64,000 bases of DNA. It comes from Gammaproteobacteria bacterium. Lineage in GTDB: Bacteria; Pseudomonadota; Gammaproteobacteria; Steroidobacterales; Steroidobacteraceae. This document shows positions 28,493-39,087 of the stretch, piece by piece; within the stretch, counting starts at the first letter, position 1; each line of letters starts with the position of its first letter. The stretch lies in contig JASHSK010000010.1 in assembly GCA_030038755.1 (NCBI GenBank), positions 1 to 64,000 of the forward strand, written 5' to 3'. The notes under the pieces were generated by a model. That model worked only from the letters and a program-made list of their open reading frames with translations, had not been told where the DNA came from and searched no databases. A program made the position numbers and the translations under genes.

Positions 28493-29893
28493 TCATCGTG
28501 GCAGACGAATCTGAGCCGTATCCCCCCGCACGTCAATCACGGTGCCGAACGGGCGCGACAGCTCGGCGAGCCGCTCGAGGATGTAGCGCGCCTGCGCACC
28601 CACCGCCGGCGCCGGCAGTCCGCGCGTATCCAGGAACTGGTTGTTGGTGTATTCGCTGTGAACGTCCGGCTGCCCCTGGCCGATGTCGTTCAGCGCGATC
28701 GGCTGCAGCGAGATCGAGCGCAGCTTGCCGCCGGTGAAGCGCACATAGGCCAGGGCGCTCTCCCAGGCCATCGGCTCGTCAATGTACGTCAGAGTCGGCG
28801 GCACGTTATAGAGCAAATTGCCGAGGTCGTAGAAGATCGGCCGCCCGCGGTAAATCTCGATACCGTGCAGCAGCGGTGCGCCGTGCATCACCACGATGTC
28901 GGCGCCGGCGTCCACCTCGGCGTGCACCCAGCTTTGCAGCCAGCGGGCAGGCCGCAGACGCTGCGGCATGCCTTCGAGAAAGATCGTCGCGAACGATTCG
29001 TTCTCGAAGACGTGATTGTGCTGATACACGATGACCAGATCGGCGTGCCGCCTGGCCTCACGGATGCTCCGCAGAATGCGCTGCGCATCCTGTGCGTTGG
29101 GGATGTTCGCCGGCGCGGCCGGCAGATCCGCGGTCGCTTCGTTCTGCCGCCCGCCCGCTTCGATGCGCAGTTCGTCGACACCGGGGTGATCAACGCCCGC
29201 GGCAGCCCCGGGGCCGATCAGACCCGAGGCACTGGCCACCAGCGCGACTGTCCCTTGGGCCGTTCTCAGATAGGCCGGACTGGCCGCTTGCGCCTGCGTG
29301 TTGCCGGTTCCCGCGTGCACCAGGTGGCGGCGGTCGGCCTCACGAATGGTATTTTCGATTCCCGCACCCTGCAGATCGAACGCGTGGTTGTCCGCCAACG
29401 CCAGCAGGTTGAAACCGCAGGCCTGCAACGCGTCGAGCGCCGCGGGCGGAGTGAGAAATCCGCGACCCTGGTGGACTGATTGGCCCGGCTCGGCGACGGT
29501 GCCTTCCAGGTTGGTGAAGCGCACGTCGCCCTTCAGCAGCGAGCGGATCGTCTGCACGGTCGCGGGCGCGGTCGCGCGGATATCCGAGCGGATCATCGAC
29601 TGTCCAGCCAGCGTGATCGTCAGGTCAGCCGCTTGCGGCCACGCCGGAGCGCCGCTGAGGACGGCGGTCAGGGCCGCCAGTGTGACGACGACGAGCGAAG
29701 CTGGTCGCCCCGCATCGCCCGAGCAACCCGAATGACAACCCGAACTACCCGTTGAGCCCTGCATGACGGTGTGGGGTCTCGCGGTGGCATCGGCGGCAGT
29801 GGCCGCCAGGCGCGTCCGTAGCCCCTGCAGCATAAGGCGAGCCCCGTGCGCTGGTCCAGATCGCGCTCGGGACGATTCGGGCGATCGCGACAT
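28493..29893 (-). CDS. CapA family protein (poly-gamma-glutamate biosynthesis-like)
   Basis: DVRFTNLEGTV, NLLALADNHAFDLQGAGIENT, DIVVMHGAPLLHGIEIYRGRPIFYDLGNLL; start ambiguous. Confidence 0.85.
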   Translation of the reverse strand: MSRSPESSRARSGPAHGARLMLQGLRTRLAATAADATARPHTVMQGSTGSSGCHSGCSGDAGRPASLVVVTLAALTAVLSGAPAWPQAADLTITLAGQSMIRSDIRATAPATVQTIRSLLKGDVRFTNLEGTVAEPGQSVHQGRGFLTPPAALDALQACGFNLLALADNHAFDLQGAGIENTIREADRRHLVHAGTGNTQAQAASPAYLRTAQGTVALVASASGLIGPGAAAGVDHPGVDELRIEAGGRQNEATADLPAAPANIPNAQDAQRILRSIREARRHADLVIVYQHNHVFENESFATIFLEGMPQRLRPARWLQSWVHAEVDAGADIVVMHGAPLLHGIEIYRGRPIFYDLGNLLYNVPPTLTYIDEPMAWESALAYVRFTGGKLRSISLQPIALNDIGQGQPDVHSEYTNNQFLDTRGLPAPAVGAQARYILERLAELSRPFGTVIDVRGDTAQIRLPR

Positions 29894-29919
29894 CGCCGGC
29901 TACGCAGTAGGATAGCTCG

Positions 29920-30924
29920 GTGATGAAAATCGCAGTGATCGGCGCCGGCGCCGTCGGCGGGTATCTGAGCGCAAAGCTCGCGGCGGCGGGCGAGCAGGTG
30001 ACCGTGATTGCTCGCGGCGCGAACCTTGCGGCCATCAAGACACGAGGGCTGCGACTGATCCAGGAGGACGGCAGCGAGGTTCACGCCACGAACCTGCGCG
30101 CCTATGCGCACCCCGAGGAGGCTGGGACACAGGACTTCGTGCTGCTGGCAGTCAAGGCCCACCAGGTCGAGGCGGTCGCAACCAGCATCGCGCACCTGTG
30201 CGATGAGCGCACCGCGATCGTCACGCTGCAGAATGGGATCCCCTGGTGGTACTTCTACAACCACGGAGGCATCCATGCGGGTCGAGCTGTGCACGCAGCC
30301 GATCCGGGCGGCACCGTCGCGGCGCATATCGATGCCGCGCGGGTGATCGGCTGCGTGGTCTATCCGGCGGCAACACTGATCGCTCCTGGGACCATCCAGG
30401 TGGTTGAAGGCAATCGCTTCACGCTGGGCGAGCCGGATGGGACGGAATCCGAGCGCGTCAGAACGCTCGCTGCGTGTCTCCTCAACGCCGGCTTCAAGGC
30501 TCCCATCACCGCGGATATTCGCGGCGAGATCTGGCTGAAGCTGTGGGGGAATCTGACCTTCAATCCGCTCAGCGCGCTGACCCACGCGACGCTGATCGAC
30601 ATCTGCCGGTTCGCCGCCACGCGCGAGCTTGCCGCCACCATGATGAGGGAGGCGGAGACCGTGGCGAACAAGCTGGGGATCGTGTTTCGAGTCGGCATAG
30701 AGCGCCGCATCGCTGGAGCCGAGAGAATCGGTGCGCACAAGACGTCGATGTTGCAGGACGTGGAGCAGGGCAGGCCCATCGAGCTCGATGCACTGATGGG
30801 CTCAGTGGTGGAGCTCGGCGCATTGACCGGGACGCCCACGCCATGCATCAGCGCCCTGTATGCGATCACGAGCCTGCTCGCCAGGACCCTGGAGACGCAG
30901 CACGGCCGGCTGCGGATCAGCTAG
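29920..30924 (+). CDS. panE: 2-dehydropantoate 2-reductase (ketopantoate reductase)
   Basis: [24 protein letters not shown] Rossmann; [20 protein letters not shown]-terminal [24 protein letters not shown]. Confidence 0.85.
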   Translation: MMKIAVIGAGAVGGYLSAKLAAAGEQVTVIARGANLAAIKTRGLRLIQEDGSEVHATNLRAYAHPEEAGTQDFVLLAVKAHQVEAVATSIAHLCDERTAIVTLQNGIPWWYFYNHGGIHAGRAVHAADPGGTVAAHIDAARVIGCVVYPAATLIAPGTIQVVEGNRFTLGEPDGTESERVRTLAACLLNAGFKAPITADIRGEIWLKLWGNLTFNPLSALTHATLIDICRFAATRELAATMMREAETVANKLGIVFRVGIERRIAGAERIGAHKTSMLQDVEQGRPIELDALMGSVVELGALTGTPTPCISALYAITSLLARTLETQHGRLRIS

Positions 30925-32165
30925 ATCACCTTCGTGCTGCGCAGCGCGCCGATCGCGGCGCTGGTATAGCCGATCTCCGTCAGGATTTCCTCGGTGTGTT
31001 CGCCGAGCAGGGGTGAGCGCCTCACCTGCGTGACGCTCGCGCTCAGCTTGATGGGATTGCCGACGCTCAGGTAGGTGCCGCGCTGCGGGTGCTCCACCTC
31101 GACGATGGTACCGTTTGCCCTGAGCGCTGCATCATTGGCGAGCTCTTGCATCGATAGGATCGGGCCACAGGGAATATCGTGCTCGTTCAGTATCGCCATC
31201 GCCTCGTACTTGGTCTGAGTGATCGTCCACGCCTCGACGGCGGCGAAAACCTCGTCCAGCCGCGCCAGCCGCGCCTCCGGGGTGCAGAAGGCCGGATCGG
31301 AGATCCATGCCTCCCTGCCGATCACCTGACAGATCTGCTGCCAGACGGGCGCCTGCGCAATGAAATATAGATAGGCGTTCGGGTCGGTCTCCCATCCCTT
31401 GCACTTCACGATGGTTCCCGGCTGCCCTCCTCCGGAGGCATTTGCCGAGCGCGGCACGGCACTGCCGAAGCGTCCGTGGGGGTACTGTGGATACTCCCTC
31501 AGAACCCCCTGGTGCCCCAGTCGCTGCTGATCGCGCAGCTTGACGCGGCATAGGTTCAGAACGCTGTCCTGCATGGCCGCCAGCACGCGCTGCCCGTGCC
31601 CCGTCGCCGTGCGCTGGTACAGCGCCGCCACGATCCCGAGCGCGAGATGCAGCCCGGTGCCGCTATCACCGATCTGCGCACCAGTGACCAGCGGGGGGCC
31701 GTCGTCGAAACCCGTGGTCGAGGCCGCGCCGCCCGCACATTGCGCAATGTTTTCGTATGCCTTGCACTCCTCGTAAGGACCGGGACCAAAGCCCTTGACG
31801 GAGGCGACGATCATGCGGGGGTTGAGCGCCTGAATGCGGTTCCAGCTGAAGCCCATCCGATCCAGCGCTCCCGGGGCAAAGTTCTCGACCAGCACGTCGC
31901 AATACTGGACCAGCCGCTCGAGTACCTGCTTCCCATCGACACTCTTGGTGTCCAGGGTGATGGAGCGCTTATTGTGGTTCAGCATCGTAAAGTAGAGGCT
32001 GTCGACGCCGGGAATGTCGCGCAGCTGCTGGCGTGTGATATCGCCGCCCGGCTTCTCCACCTTGATGACGTCGGCTCCGAGCCAGGCCAGCAGCTGCGTG
32101 CACGTGGGTCCCGACTGCACATGGGTGAAATCAAGAATGCGTACGCCGTCCAATGCCCGTCCCAT
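30921..32165 (-). CDS. frc: CaiB/BaiF CoA-transferase, formyl-CoA:oxalate CoA-transferase-like
   Basis: [71 protein letters not shown]. Confidence 0.85.
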   Translation of the reverse strand: MGRALDGVRILDFTHVQSGPTCTQLLAWLGADVIKVEKPGGDITRQQLRDIPGVDSLYFTMLNHNKRSITLDTKSVDGKQVLERLVQYCDVLVENFAPGALDRMGFSWNRIQALNPRMIVASVKGFGPGPYEECKAYENIAQCAGGAASTTGFDDGPPLVTGAQIGDSGTGLHLALGIVAALYQRTATGHGQRVLAAMQDSVLNLCRVKLRDQQRLGHQGVLREYPQYPHGRFGSAVPRSANASGGGQPGTIVKCKGWETDPNAYLYFIAQAPVWQQICQVIGREAWISDPAFCTPEARLARLDEVFAAVEAWTITQTKYEAMAILNEHDIPCGPILSMQELANDAALRANGTIVEVEHPQRGTYLSVGNPIKLSASVTQVRRSPLLGEHTEEILTEIGYTSAAIGALRSTKVI

Positions 32166-32369
32166 GAGCACACCCCCGCTTGCGACGATCCAAGGCGCAG
32201 CATTCTACTCACTACGCCCCACCACCGCCGAACGCCCCGCCACCGCTGACGCGGTGCTGTGCCTCCGGCGCGGCGGCTCATCCCCCGAGGCGCCCCGGCG
32301 CGGCGCAGCAGGCAACTTTGACCCGCACTGATAGAATCACGGCCTTTGCATCGTCGCGCCGACGGAACC

Positions 32370-32873
32370 ATGAACGAGCCGCGCAGTAGCAGTCCAGACG
32401 CCGGATTCAACGAATGGAACGAACTGCGTCTGGGAAGACAGTGTCCCTTCGATGAACCGCGACCGGCATCCAGCGACGGCTGGGATGTCGTCGGCACTCT
32501 GCAGGTCTCGACACTGTATCTCGGCGGGAATCAGAGCTACCGCGGCCACTGCCTGCTGATCCTCGATCTGCGACACGCCACTCGGCCGGACGAGCTGTCC
32601 CGCGAAGAGTGGCTGCGCTTCTGCGCCGATCTGCACGCGGCGCAGAGCGTGATCATCCGCACTCTGCATCCGGACCACATCAACATAGCCTCCCTGGGCA
32701 ACGTCGTACCGCACCTGCATTGGCATATCATTCCCCGCTACCGAGGCGACCCCCGCTGGGGTGCGCCCATATGGACGACCGATACCGGTGAAATGCCGGA
32801 CGTCAGACTGGCCCCGCACGAGCGCAGCAGACTGCTGCAGAGTCTGCGTGAAGCTCTCGCTTCAACAGGATGA
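32370..32873 (+). CDS. HIT family protein
   Basis: HLHWHIIPRY HIT motif; ATG with upstream 'gacggaacc'. Confidence 0.8.
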   Translation: MNEPRSSSPDAGFNEWNELRLGRQCPFDEPRPASSDGWDVVGTLQVSTLYLGGNQSYRGHCLLILDLRHATRPDELSREEWLRFCADLHAAQSVIIRTLHPDHINIASLGNVVPHLHWHIIPRYRGDPRWGAPIWTTDTGEMPDVRLAPHERSRLLQSLREALASTG

Positions 32874-32890
32874 TTTAATTCAGATAAATG

Positions 32891-33913
32891 TCAGCGCCAG
32901 CCGAGCGCTGGCGCGACGTGAGTGAGCACCGCCTCGATGACGTGTGCGTTGTAGGTAACGCCCAGCTGGTTCGGAACCGTCAGCAGCAGGGTGTCCGCCT
33001 CCGAGATTGCCTGGTCCTCGCGCAGCTGCTCGATGAGCACGTCGGGCTCCGCGGCGTAGCTGCGGCCGAAGATCGCACGCGTCTTCTCGTCGATGAAGCC
33101 GATCTGGTCCGCCTCGCTGCCGTCACCCCCGAAATAAGCCCGGTCCTGGTCATTGACCAGCGCGAAAATGCTGCGACTCACCGATACCCTCGGCTCCCGT
33201 GCATGACCCGCCTCCTTCCAGGCGCTGCGAAAGGCGCGGATCTGTGCGGCCTGCTGAATGTGGAACGGCTCCCCGCTCTCATCGTTCTTCAGCGTGGAGC
33301 TCTGCAGATGCATGCCGAGCTTCCCCGCCCACGCCGCGGTAGCGTTGGAGCCGGCACCCCACCAGATGCGCTCGCGCAGTCCGGTCGAATGAGGTTCGGT
33401 TCTCAGCAGACCGGGCGGATTGGGGAACATCGGCCGCGGATTCGGCTGCGCGAAGCCCTCGCCGCGCAGCACTTCGAGTAGTACCTGCGCATGGCGGCGG
33501 CCCATATCGGCATCACTCTCACCTTCCGCGGGCTGATACCCGAAGTAGCGCCAACCCTCGATCACCTGTTCGGGTGAGCCGCGGCTGATACCCAGCTGCA
33601 GACGCCCGCCGGCGATCAGGTCCGCGGCACCCGCATCTTCGGCCATGTACAGCGGATTCTCATAACGCATATCGATCACGGCGGTGCCGATCTCGATCCG
33701 GCGGGTCCTGGCTCCCACAGCGGCCAGCAGTGGGAACGGAGAGGAGAGCTGGCGGGCGAAATGATGGACACGGAAAAAGGCGCCATCCGCGCCGAGCTCC
33801 TCGGCCGCCACCGCGAGGTCGATGGATTGCAGCAACGCGTCCGCCGCCGAGCGCGTCTGCGAGCGGGGTGAAGGCGTCCAGTGTCCGAAGGAAAGAAAGC
33901 CGATCTTCTTCAT
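32891..33913 (-). CDS. LLM class flavin-dependent oxidoreductase
   Basis: MKKIGFLSFGHWTPSPRSQTRSAADALLQSIDLAVAAEELGADGAFFRVHHF; ADLIAGGRLQLGISRGSPEQVI. Confidence 0.9.
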   Translation of the reverse strand: MKKIGFLSFGHWTPSPRSQTRSAADALLQSIDLAVAAEELGADGAFFRVHHFARQLSSPFPLLAAVGARTRRIEIGTAVIDMRYENPLYMAEDAGAADLIAGGRLQLGISRGSPEQVIEGWRYFGYQPAEGESDADMGRRHAQVLLEVLRGEGFAQPNPRPMFPNPPGLLRTEPHSTGLRERIWWGAGSNATAAWAGKLGMHLQSSTLKNDESGEPFHIQQAAQIRAFRSAWKEAGHAREPRVSVSRSIFALVNDQDRAYFGGDGSEADQIGFIDEKTRAIFGRSYAAEPDVLIEQLREDQAISEADTLLLTVPNQLGVTYNAHVIEAVLTHVAPALGWR

Positions 33914-33968
33914 GGGTGTACAGTAACCGATAAGCCGATCTGCGGTCACGGCATCTGGAGAAAGCATC

Positions 33969-34820
33969 ATGGTCCAAGGCTCGTGCTTCTGCGGAACCGT
34001 CCGCTACCAGGCCAGCGGGCCGTTCGACTCGATGATCAGCTGTCATTGCTCGATGTGCCGCAAGCACCACGGCGCGGCCTTCGCCACGTACGTAGCGACA
34101 CCGCTGGACGGCTTCCGCTGGGTACAGGGCGAAGACGCCCTGCTGAGGTACCAATCCTCCCCGCATTCGGCACGTAACAGCTGCAGCGTTTGCGGATCCA
34201 CGGTCCCCACCGTGCTGGAAGCACACGCGCTGGCGGTGCTTCCCGCCGGAGCTCTCGAAGGAGAGCTCGGTATCAGGCCCCAGGCTCATATCTTCGTCGG
34301 CTCAAAGGCGCCCTGGTACACGATCACCGACGACCTGCCGCAGCACTGCGAGAATCCGCCGGAATTCGCGACACCGGGACTGTCTCGCCCGGAGATCAAG
34401 GCGCGTCCCGGAATCACCGAGGGCAGTTGCCTGTGCGGCGCCGTGGCTTACGAGGCGGCAGGCGACGCGCTGTTCATGCAAAACTGTCATTGCCTTCGGT
34501 GTCGTCGCGCGCGGGGCGCGGCGCACGGTACCAACCTCTTCTACAAGGACACTCAATTCCGCTGGCTGCGCGGCGGCGAGTGGGTCGGTGAATATAAGCT
34601 GCCCGAAGCCAGGTTCTATACGACGGCTTTCTGCCGCCAGTGTGGCGCCGCCGTACCGCGTGTCTCTTCGGACCGCGGCATCGTCGTCATTCCGGCGGGA
34701 GGTCTCGACACCGATCCGCCGCTGCGGCCGCAGCGTCATATCTTCACGCACCACAAGGCGGCGTGGTTCGAGATCACCGACCCGCTGCCGCAGTTTGCCG
34801 ACGCGCCGCCGGCCATCTAG
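33969..34820 (+). CDS. GFA (CENP-V/GFA) family protein with two tandem GFA domains
   Basis: GSCFCGTVRYQASG...CHCSMCRK...CSVCGS and GSCLCGAVAYEAAG...CHCLRCRR...CRQCGA. Confidence 0.9.
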   Translation: MVQGSCFCGTVRYQASGPFDSMISCHCSMCRKHHGAAFATYVATPLDGFRWVQGEDALLRYQSSPHSARNSCSVCGSTVPTVLEAHALAVLPAGALEGELGIRPQAHIFVGSKAPWYTITDDLPQHCENPPEFATPGLSRPEIKARPGITEGSCLCGAVAYEAAGDALFMQNCHCLRCRRARGAAHGTNLFYKDTQFRWLRGGEWVGEYKLPEARFYTTAFCRQCGAAVPRVSSDRGIVVIPAGGLDTDPPLRPQRHIFTHHKAAWFEITDPLPQFADAPPAI

Positions 34821-34889
34821 CTGCGGCGCCACTGCTGACGGTGCGCTCGCCAGGCGCCCCTGCTAACCACTGGCCCGCGGTTCGCCCGG

Positions 34890-35855
34890 CTAACTGGTCG
34901 CCTCCACCGGCACCACATCCAGTCGGGTGCGCCGCCCGCGACGGACGACTTCCAGAGCGAGCGGCACGCCGATACGCGAGCCGATCAGCAGCCGATGCAG
35001 GTCATCCACGCCGCCGACCGGCTGGCCGTCGAACGCGACGATCAGATCTCCGGCCTGCGCCCCGGCTCGTGCGCTCGGTCCGTCGCTCGTCACGCTGATG
35101 ACACGTGCCGCGCTGGGTTGCGGAATCTCGAAGTGTCGCCTCAGCCGCTGCGCGACCGTCACCGTCTGGGCAGCCAGGCCGATGCTCGCGCGGCGCACGC
35201 GCCCGTGGCGCAGCAGCTCGAGCGCCACCTGCCGGACCGTCTCGATGCCGATCGCGAAGCAGATTCCCTGCGCACTGCCGATGATCGCCGTGTTCATGCC
35301 GATCACCTGACAACGCCAGTCGAGCAGCGGACCGCCAGAACTCCCGGGATTGAGCGGAGCATCGGTCTGGATCACGTCCTCGATCAGGCGGCCGGAGTAG
35401 GCCCTGAGCGTGCGCCCCAGGGCGCTGACGACTCCCGTCGTCACGGTGCAGTCGAACCCAAAGGGATTGCCGATCGCGATCACGAGCTGCCCGACACGCA
35501 GGGCGCCCGACGAGCCCAGCGCGAGCGTCGACATCGGACGGCCGACGCGGATCAGCGCTGTGTCGGTGTGCGGATCCTCACCGAGCAGATCGGCCTGCAG
35601 TTCCTCCCCACGCGCCGTATTGACCCGCAGTGCCTCGGCGCCGTGCACCACGTGGCTGTTGGTAAGGATCAGCCCATCCGGCGTAAAAGCGAATCCTGAA
35701 CCGCTGCCTGCGGCGCGCCCGCCTCGCTTCTCGGCGGTGATCGCAACGACCGCCGGGGTAGCGCTCTCTGCGACGCGCACGACGGTGCGCGAGTAATCAT
35801 CGAGCGATTGTGCCTCCGCATCGCGCAGATCCTGCTCGGGTGCGAGTGCGCTCAT
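34890..35855 (-). CDS. HtrA-like S1C serine protease with PDZ domain
   Basis: LTNSHVV, DTALIRV, NPGSSGGPL, PDZ region ARAGAQAGDLIVAFDGQPVGGVDDL. Confidence 0.9.
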   Translation of the reverse strand: MSALAPEQDLRDAEAQSLDDYSRTVVRVAESATPAVVAITAEKRGGRAAGSGSGFAFTPDGLILTNSHVVHGAEALRVNTARGEELQADLLGEDPHTDTALIRVGRPMSTLALGSSGALRVGQLVIAIGNPFGFDCTVTTGVVSALGRTLRAYSGRLIEDVIQTDAPLNPGSSGGPLLDWRCQVIGMNTAIIGSAQGICFAIGIETVRQVALELLRHGRVRRASIGLAAQTVTVAQRLRRHFEIPQPSAARVISVTSDGPSARAGAQAGDLIVAFDGQPVGGVDDLHRLLIGSRIGVPLALEVVRRGRRTRLDVVPVEATS

Positions 35856-36370
35856 AGCGACAACTCCCCACTGCGCGCGGCAGCCGCAATCGCTTCGGCG
35901 CGCGTGCCGACCGCGAGCTTGTGGAACAGCGCGGCCACATGAAACTTCACGGTATTGGGCGACACCTGCAGAGCACGCGCGATGCCCTTGTTCGACACTC
36001 CACCCGCGACCAGCGCGAGCACCTCGCGCTCACGCGGCGTGAGCCGGGGTTGTCCGCGAGAGGCCCCGCGCGGCAGTCCCGCGCCGGCGCTCGGCCAGAT
36101 GAGCACCGGCACTCCGTGCTCGAGGCCGAAGCGCGCAAGCTCGGCGGCCTCGGACAACCCCGGTCCACTCGCGACAAGCAGATCGCCGCGAGGGTCCGGG
36201 CGCAGCGCCAGTTGTCTGCGCAGCGCTTCGGTGAGCTCCGAGGGCGTATCGGCGACAATCAGTACGACGTCGGCCGCAGCTCCTGGCCCGCGACCCTCCC
36301 TGTCATCCGTCAGACGAGCGCGCAGCGGCGCGCGGAGGGCGGCGTCCTGGCTGGCGATGACTACTTCCAC
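35852..36370 (-). CDS. LuxR-type HTH regulator with atypical receiver-like N-terminus
   Basis: LTPREREVLALVAGGVSNKGIARALQVSPNTVKFHVAALFHKLAVGTRAEAI. Confidence 0.85.
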   Translation of the reverse strand: MEVVIASQDAALRAPLRARLTDDREGRGPGAAADVVLIVADTPSELTEALRRQLALRPDPRGDLLVASGPGLSEAAELARFGLEHGVPVLIWPSAGAGLPRGASRGQPRLTPREREVLALVAGGVSNKGIARALQVSPNTVKFHVAALFHKLAVGTRAEAIAAAARSGELSL

Positions 36371-36424
36371 TTCCTGGACATGGTGACGACCGCGCGCTTC
36401 GCAAGTCGTCCCGTCTGCCGCCGC

Positions 36425-37384
36425 TCAGGGCCGCGGACGCTCCGCGACTGAAAGCGTGCGCAACTCCGCGATGCCGCCGCGCAACAGGCCCAGGCGCAGC
36501 GTCTGGCCCACGGTCGATTGCACGAGCGTGTCCCGCAGGCCGTCCACGCCGTCTACCTCGTGCTCATCGATCCGGTCGATCAGATCGCCGGGCATCAGTC
36601 CGGCCGCGGCCGCGGGGGAGTCCGGGTCGACGCCGGCGACCACGCAGATGCGCACTGAGCGGCGAGCTAAACGTGCCGCAGCGGCTGCATCGAGCCACAA
36701 TGCCTGCAGACGCAGGCCCAGGTACGGGCGCGGCAGGTAGCCGTGCCGTTCGACACGGCCGATGACGCGCTCGATCGTGGAGGTTGGTATGCCCAGTGGC
36801 CGGCCGCGCGGTCCCCGCACCATCATGGCGGCGATGCGGCCCTCGGTCGTGGCAACGAGCGCTCCCTCCCAGCGCCCATCCACCTCGGCCGCAAACTCGA
36901 GTCGCTGGTCGATCTGCCCACCGCGGCGCGAGCGCCACGCCGGTCCGGCGGCACGCACGCTTGACCAGGTGGCCAGCGCCGCGTGCCAATCCCGACCCAC
37001 GATCGCCACGCTCTCGCCGAGCTTCAGCGGCTCGGACTGCGGGGCGTCGGTCGGCTGCCCGATCGCCGGCGCGCCGCTCACGCGGATCACCGCGACATCG
37101 GTCGGCAGATCCACTGCCACGACCTCTCCCTCCCGCTCGCCCACGGAGGCCTCATCCGCTCTCGTGTCCACCGGTGGTGGCGTCGCGGGTGGCGCGTACA
37201 GGCGCACCTGTTCGACGTCGCCGAGGGCCTCGGCGGGCCCGATGAGGTAGGGGCCGCGCCAGTGAATGGCTGATACCGTGTGATGGCCCGAGCCGCCGAT
37301 GGCCCAGCTGCGGGGAGTGAGCGCGGCGATCAAGGCGGCGCGCTCGGCCGATAGCTGCTGTTGAAGTGTGGCTGACATGCTCAC
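36425..37384 (-). CDS. degenerate trypsin-like protease with PDZ domain (pseudoprotease)
   Basis: PTDVAVIRV retained; His and Ser motifs replaced (GPYLIGPAEAL, DGRWEGALVAT); PDZ AAAAGLMPGDLIDRIDEHEVDGVDGL. Confidence 0.75.
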   Translation of the reverse strand: MSMSATLQQQLSAERAALIAALTPRSWAIGGSGHHTVSAIHWRGPYLIGPAEALGDVEQVRLYAPPATPPPVDTRADEASVGEREGEVVAVDLPTDVAVIRVSGAPAIGQPTDAPQSEPLKLGESVAIVGRDWHAALATWSSVRAAGPAWRSRRGGQIDQRLEFAAEVDGRWEGALVATTEGRIAAMMVRGPRGRPLGIPTSTIERVIGRVERHGYLPRPYLGLRLQALWLDAAAAARLARRSVRICVVAGVDPDSPAAAAGLMPGDLIDRIDEHEVDGVDGLRDTLVQSTVGQTLRLGLLRGGIAELRTLSVAERPRP

Positions 37385-37483
37385 AGCGTGCTCCGATCAC
37401 GTTGTCGGAACAGCTACCCGGATGGGTGGCTACCCCCGCGCGCGCACCGATTGCGCTAAGATCGGGGCAAACGGGGACACATC

Positions 37484-37723
37484 ATGGGCGCATTCAACGC
37501 CATCATGCGGGTTGTCAGCAGCCTGATCGGGCTGCTGATGGTCGCGACAGGGGGCATCTGGATCCTGCAGGGCCTGGATCTGGCCTTCCGGGTGGGCTTT
37601 ATGGTCGGCCAGCGCCGATGGGTCCTCTTCGGGGCAATCCTGGCGCTGATCGGGATCGCGCAGACCGTCTGGAGCAACATCCGCCATCCGTCCGTCTCCA
37701 CCGTGCAGGCCACCAAGCCCTGA
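37484..37723 (+). CDS. small two-TM membrane protein
   Basis: 79 aa, VVSSLIGLLMVATGGIWILQGL and WVLFGAILALIGIAQTVW. Confidence 0.65.
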   Translation: MGAFNAIMRVVSSLIGLLMVATGGIWILQGLDLAFRVGFMVGQRRWVLFGAILALIGIAQTVWSNIRHPSVSTVQATKP

Positions 37724-37869
37724 CCCGCCGCTGCGAATCTCAATGACGGTGTCGGTGCCGCTCCGGCGGGTTGTAGTGCATCGGCCCACAACGTGTCAGC
37801 CGACGGCTGCACGTAAATGCTTTACGACCATGGCAGCCGCCGCGCGCTCCGTCTGTATGGTAGTGACCG

Positions 37870-38964
37870 ATGGGGCGATCCGAGCACATCGACTACCTCG
37901 ACGGATGGCGTGGCCTCGCAATCCTGGTCGTATTGATCGCCCATTTCGGACACCTCGAAAGCACCAATCTGGGGCTGTTTGGCGTCGAGCTGTTCTTTGT
38001 GCTGTCGGGACTGCTGATGGCCCGGATTCTGTACGAGCAGCGCATGCCCATCGGGGAGTTCTATCGGCGCCGCATCGCGCGCATCTGCCCGCTGCTCTAC
38101 CTGTTCATCCTCGTCGTGCTGGTGGCGGAGTGGGCTCGCGGCGCCCACGTCGGCTGGAAGGAGGCGCTCGCGCTGCCGACCTTCACGCGCACGTATGTGG
38201 GTTCCTACGTCTTCGATGATCCCTTTCCCGTACAGCACATCTGGTCGCTGAACGTAGAGGAGCACTGCTACCTTCTGCTGGCCGTGGTGGCATCGATTGC
38301 CGTACTGCGGAACAGGGCCGCAGCCGTTCTCGTTACCCTGGCGATGCTGACCTTCGCCGCCCTCGGCCTGCACCACCTGTTGCAGGGCCAGGCCCGCAAG
38401 TACCTCTACGACACGGAGTGCGCGGCGACCGCTCTGCTGCTGTCGGCCGGCTATCGGCTGCTGTACCGGCGTGTCCGGGTCCCGGCCTACCTGCCCTTGC
38501 TCGCCCTCGCCCTCGCGCCGTGGTTCTACCTGCCGACGACGCCGGGAGCCACGCGTCTGCAGTTCATGGCACAGGTCACGGTTCCGCCGTTCCTGCTCGC
38601 CTTCGCGGTAAACCATCTGGAGACGGCCCCAGCCTGGTTCCTGTCCCTGCTGCGGGCGCGCTGGTTGCGATTGCTCGGCGTCATTTCCTACTCGGTATAC
38701 ATCTGGCAGCAGCCGCTGTATCTCTCATCGAATCGCTTCCCGTTCCATTCGGCGGTGCTGTGCGCGGTGCTGATCGGGTGCGCATCATTCTATCTGTATG
38801 AAAGCCCTGTGCGCCGCTGGCTGAACCTTCACTGGTCGGGACCGCGTCGGCACCAGCCTGAAGCGATCCCGGAGACGGCACAGCCGGCGTCGCCAGCACC
38901 GCCGCCGCTTGAAATCACTGCTCCCGCCACGGCCATCAGCCAGGCAGCGCAACACCTCCGTTAG
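37870..38964 (+). CDS. acyltransferase 3 family membrane protein (OafA/YrhL-like)
   Basis: IDYLDGWRGLAILVVLIAHFG; multiple TM; GVELFFVLSGLLMARIL; FYRRRIARICPL. Confidence 0.9.
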   Translation: MGRSEHIDYLDGWRGLAILVVLIAHFGHLESTNLGLFGVELFFVLSGLLMARILYEQRMPIGEFYRRRIARICPLLYLFILVVLVAEWARGAHVGWKEALALPTFTRTYVGSYVFDDPFPVQHIWSLNVEEHCYLLLAVVASIAVLRNRAAAVLVTLAMLTFAALGLHHLLQGQARKYLYDTECAATALLLSAGYRLLYRRVRVPAYLPLLALALAPWFYLPTTPGATRLQFMAQVTVPPFLLAFAVNHLETAPAWFLSLLRARWLRLLGVISYSVYIWQQPLYLSSNRFPFHSAVLCAVLIGCASFYLYESPVRRWLNLHWSGPRRHQPEAIPETAQPASPAPPPLEITAPATAISQAAQHLR

Positions 38965-39087
38965 GCTCCTCGCGTTCCCAGGCTCCTCGCGTTCCCGTGA
39001 GAGTCTTCACATCCTTTGCGTGCCGGCCACGCCGGGGAAAGCGTACGCACTGTGATATCGTTGCGGGCCGCCTGGAGAAGATCTCAC

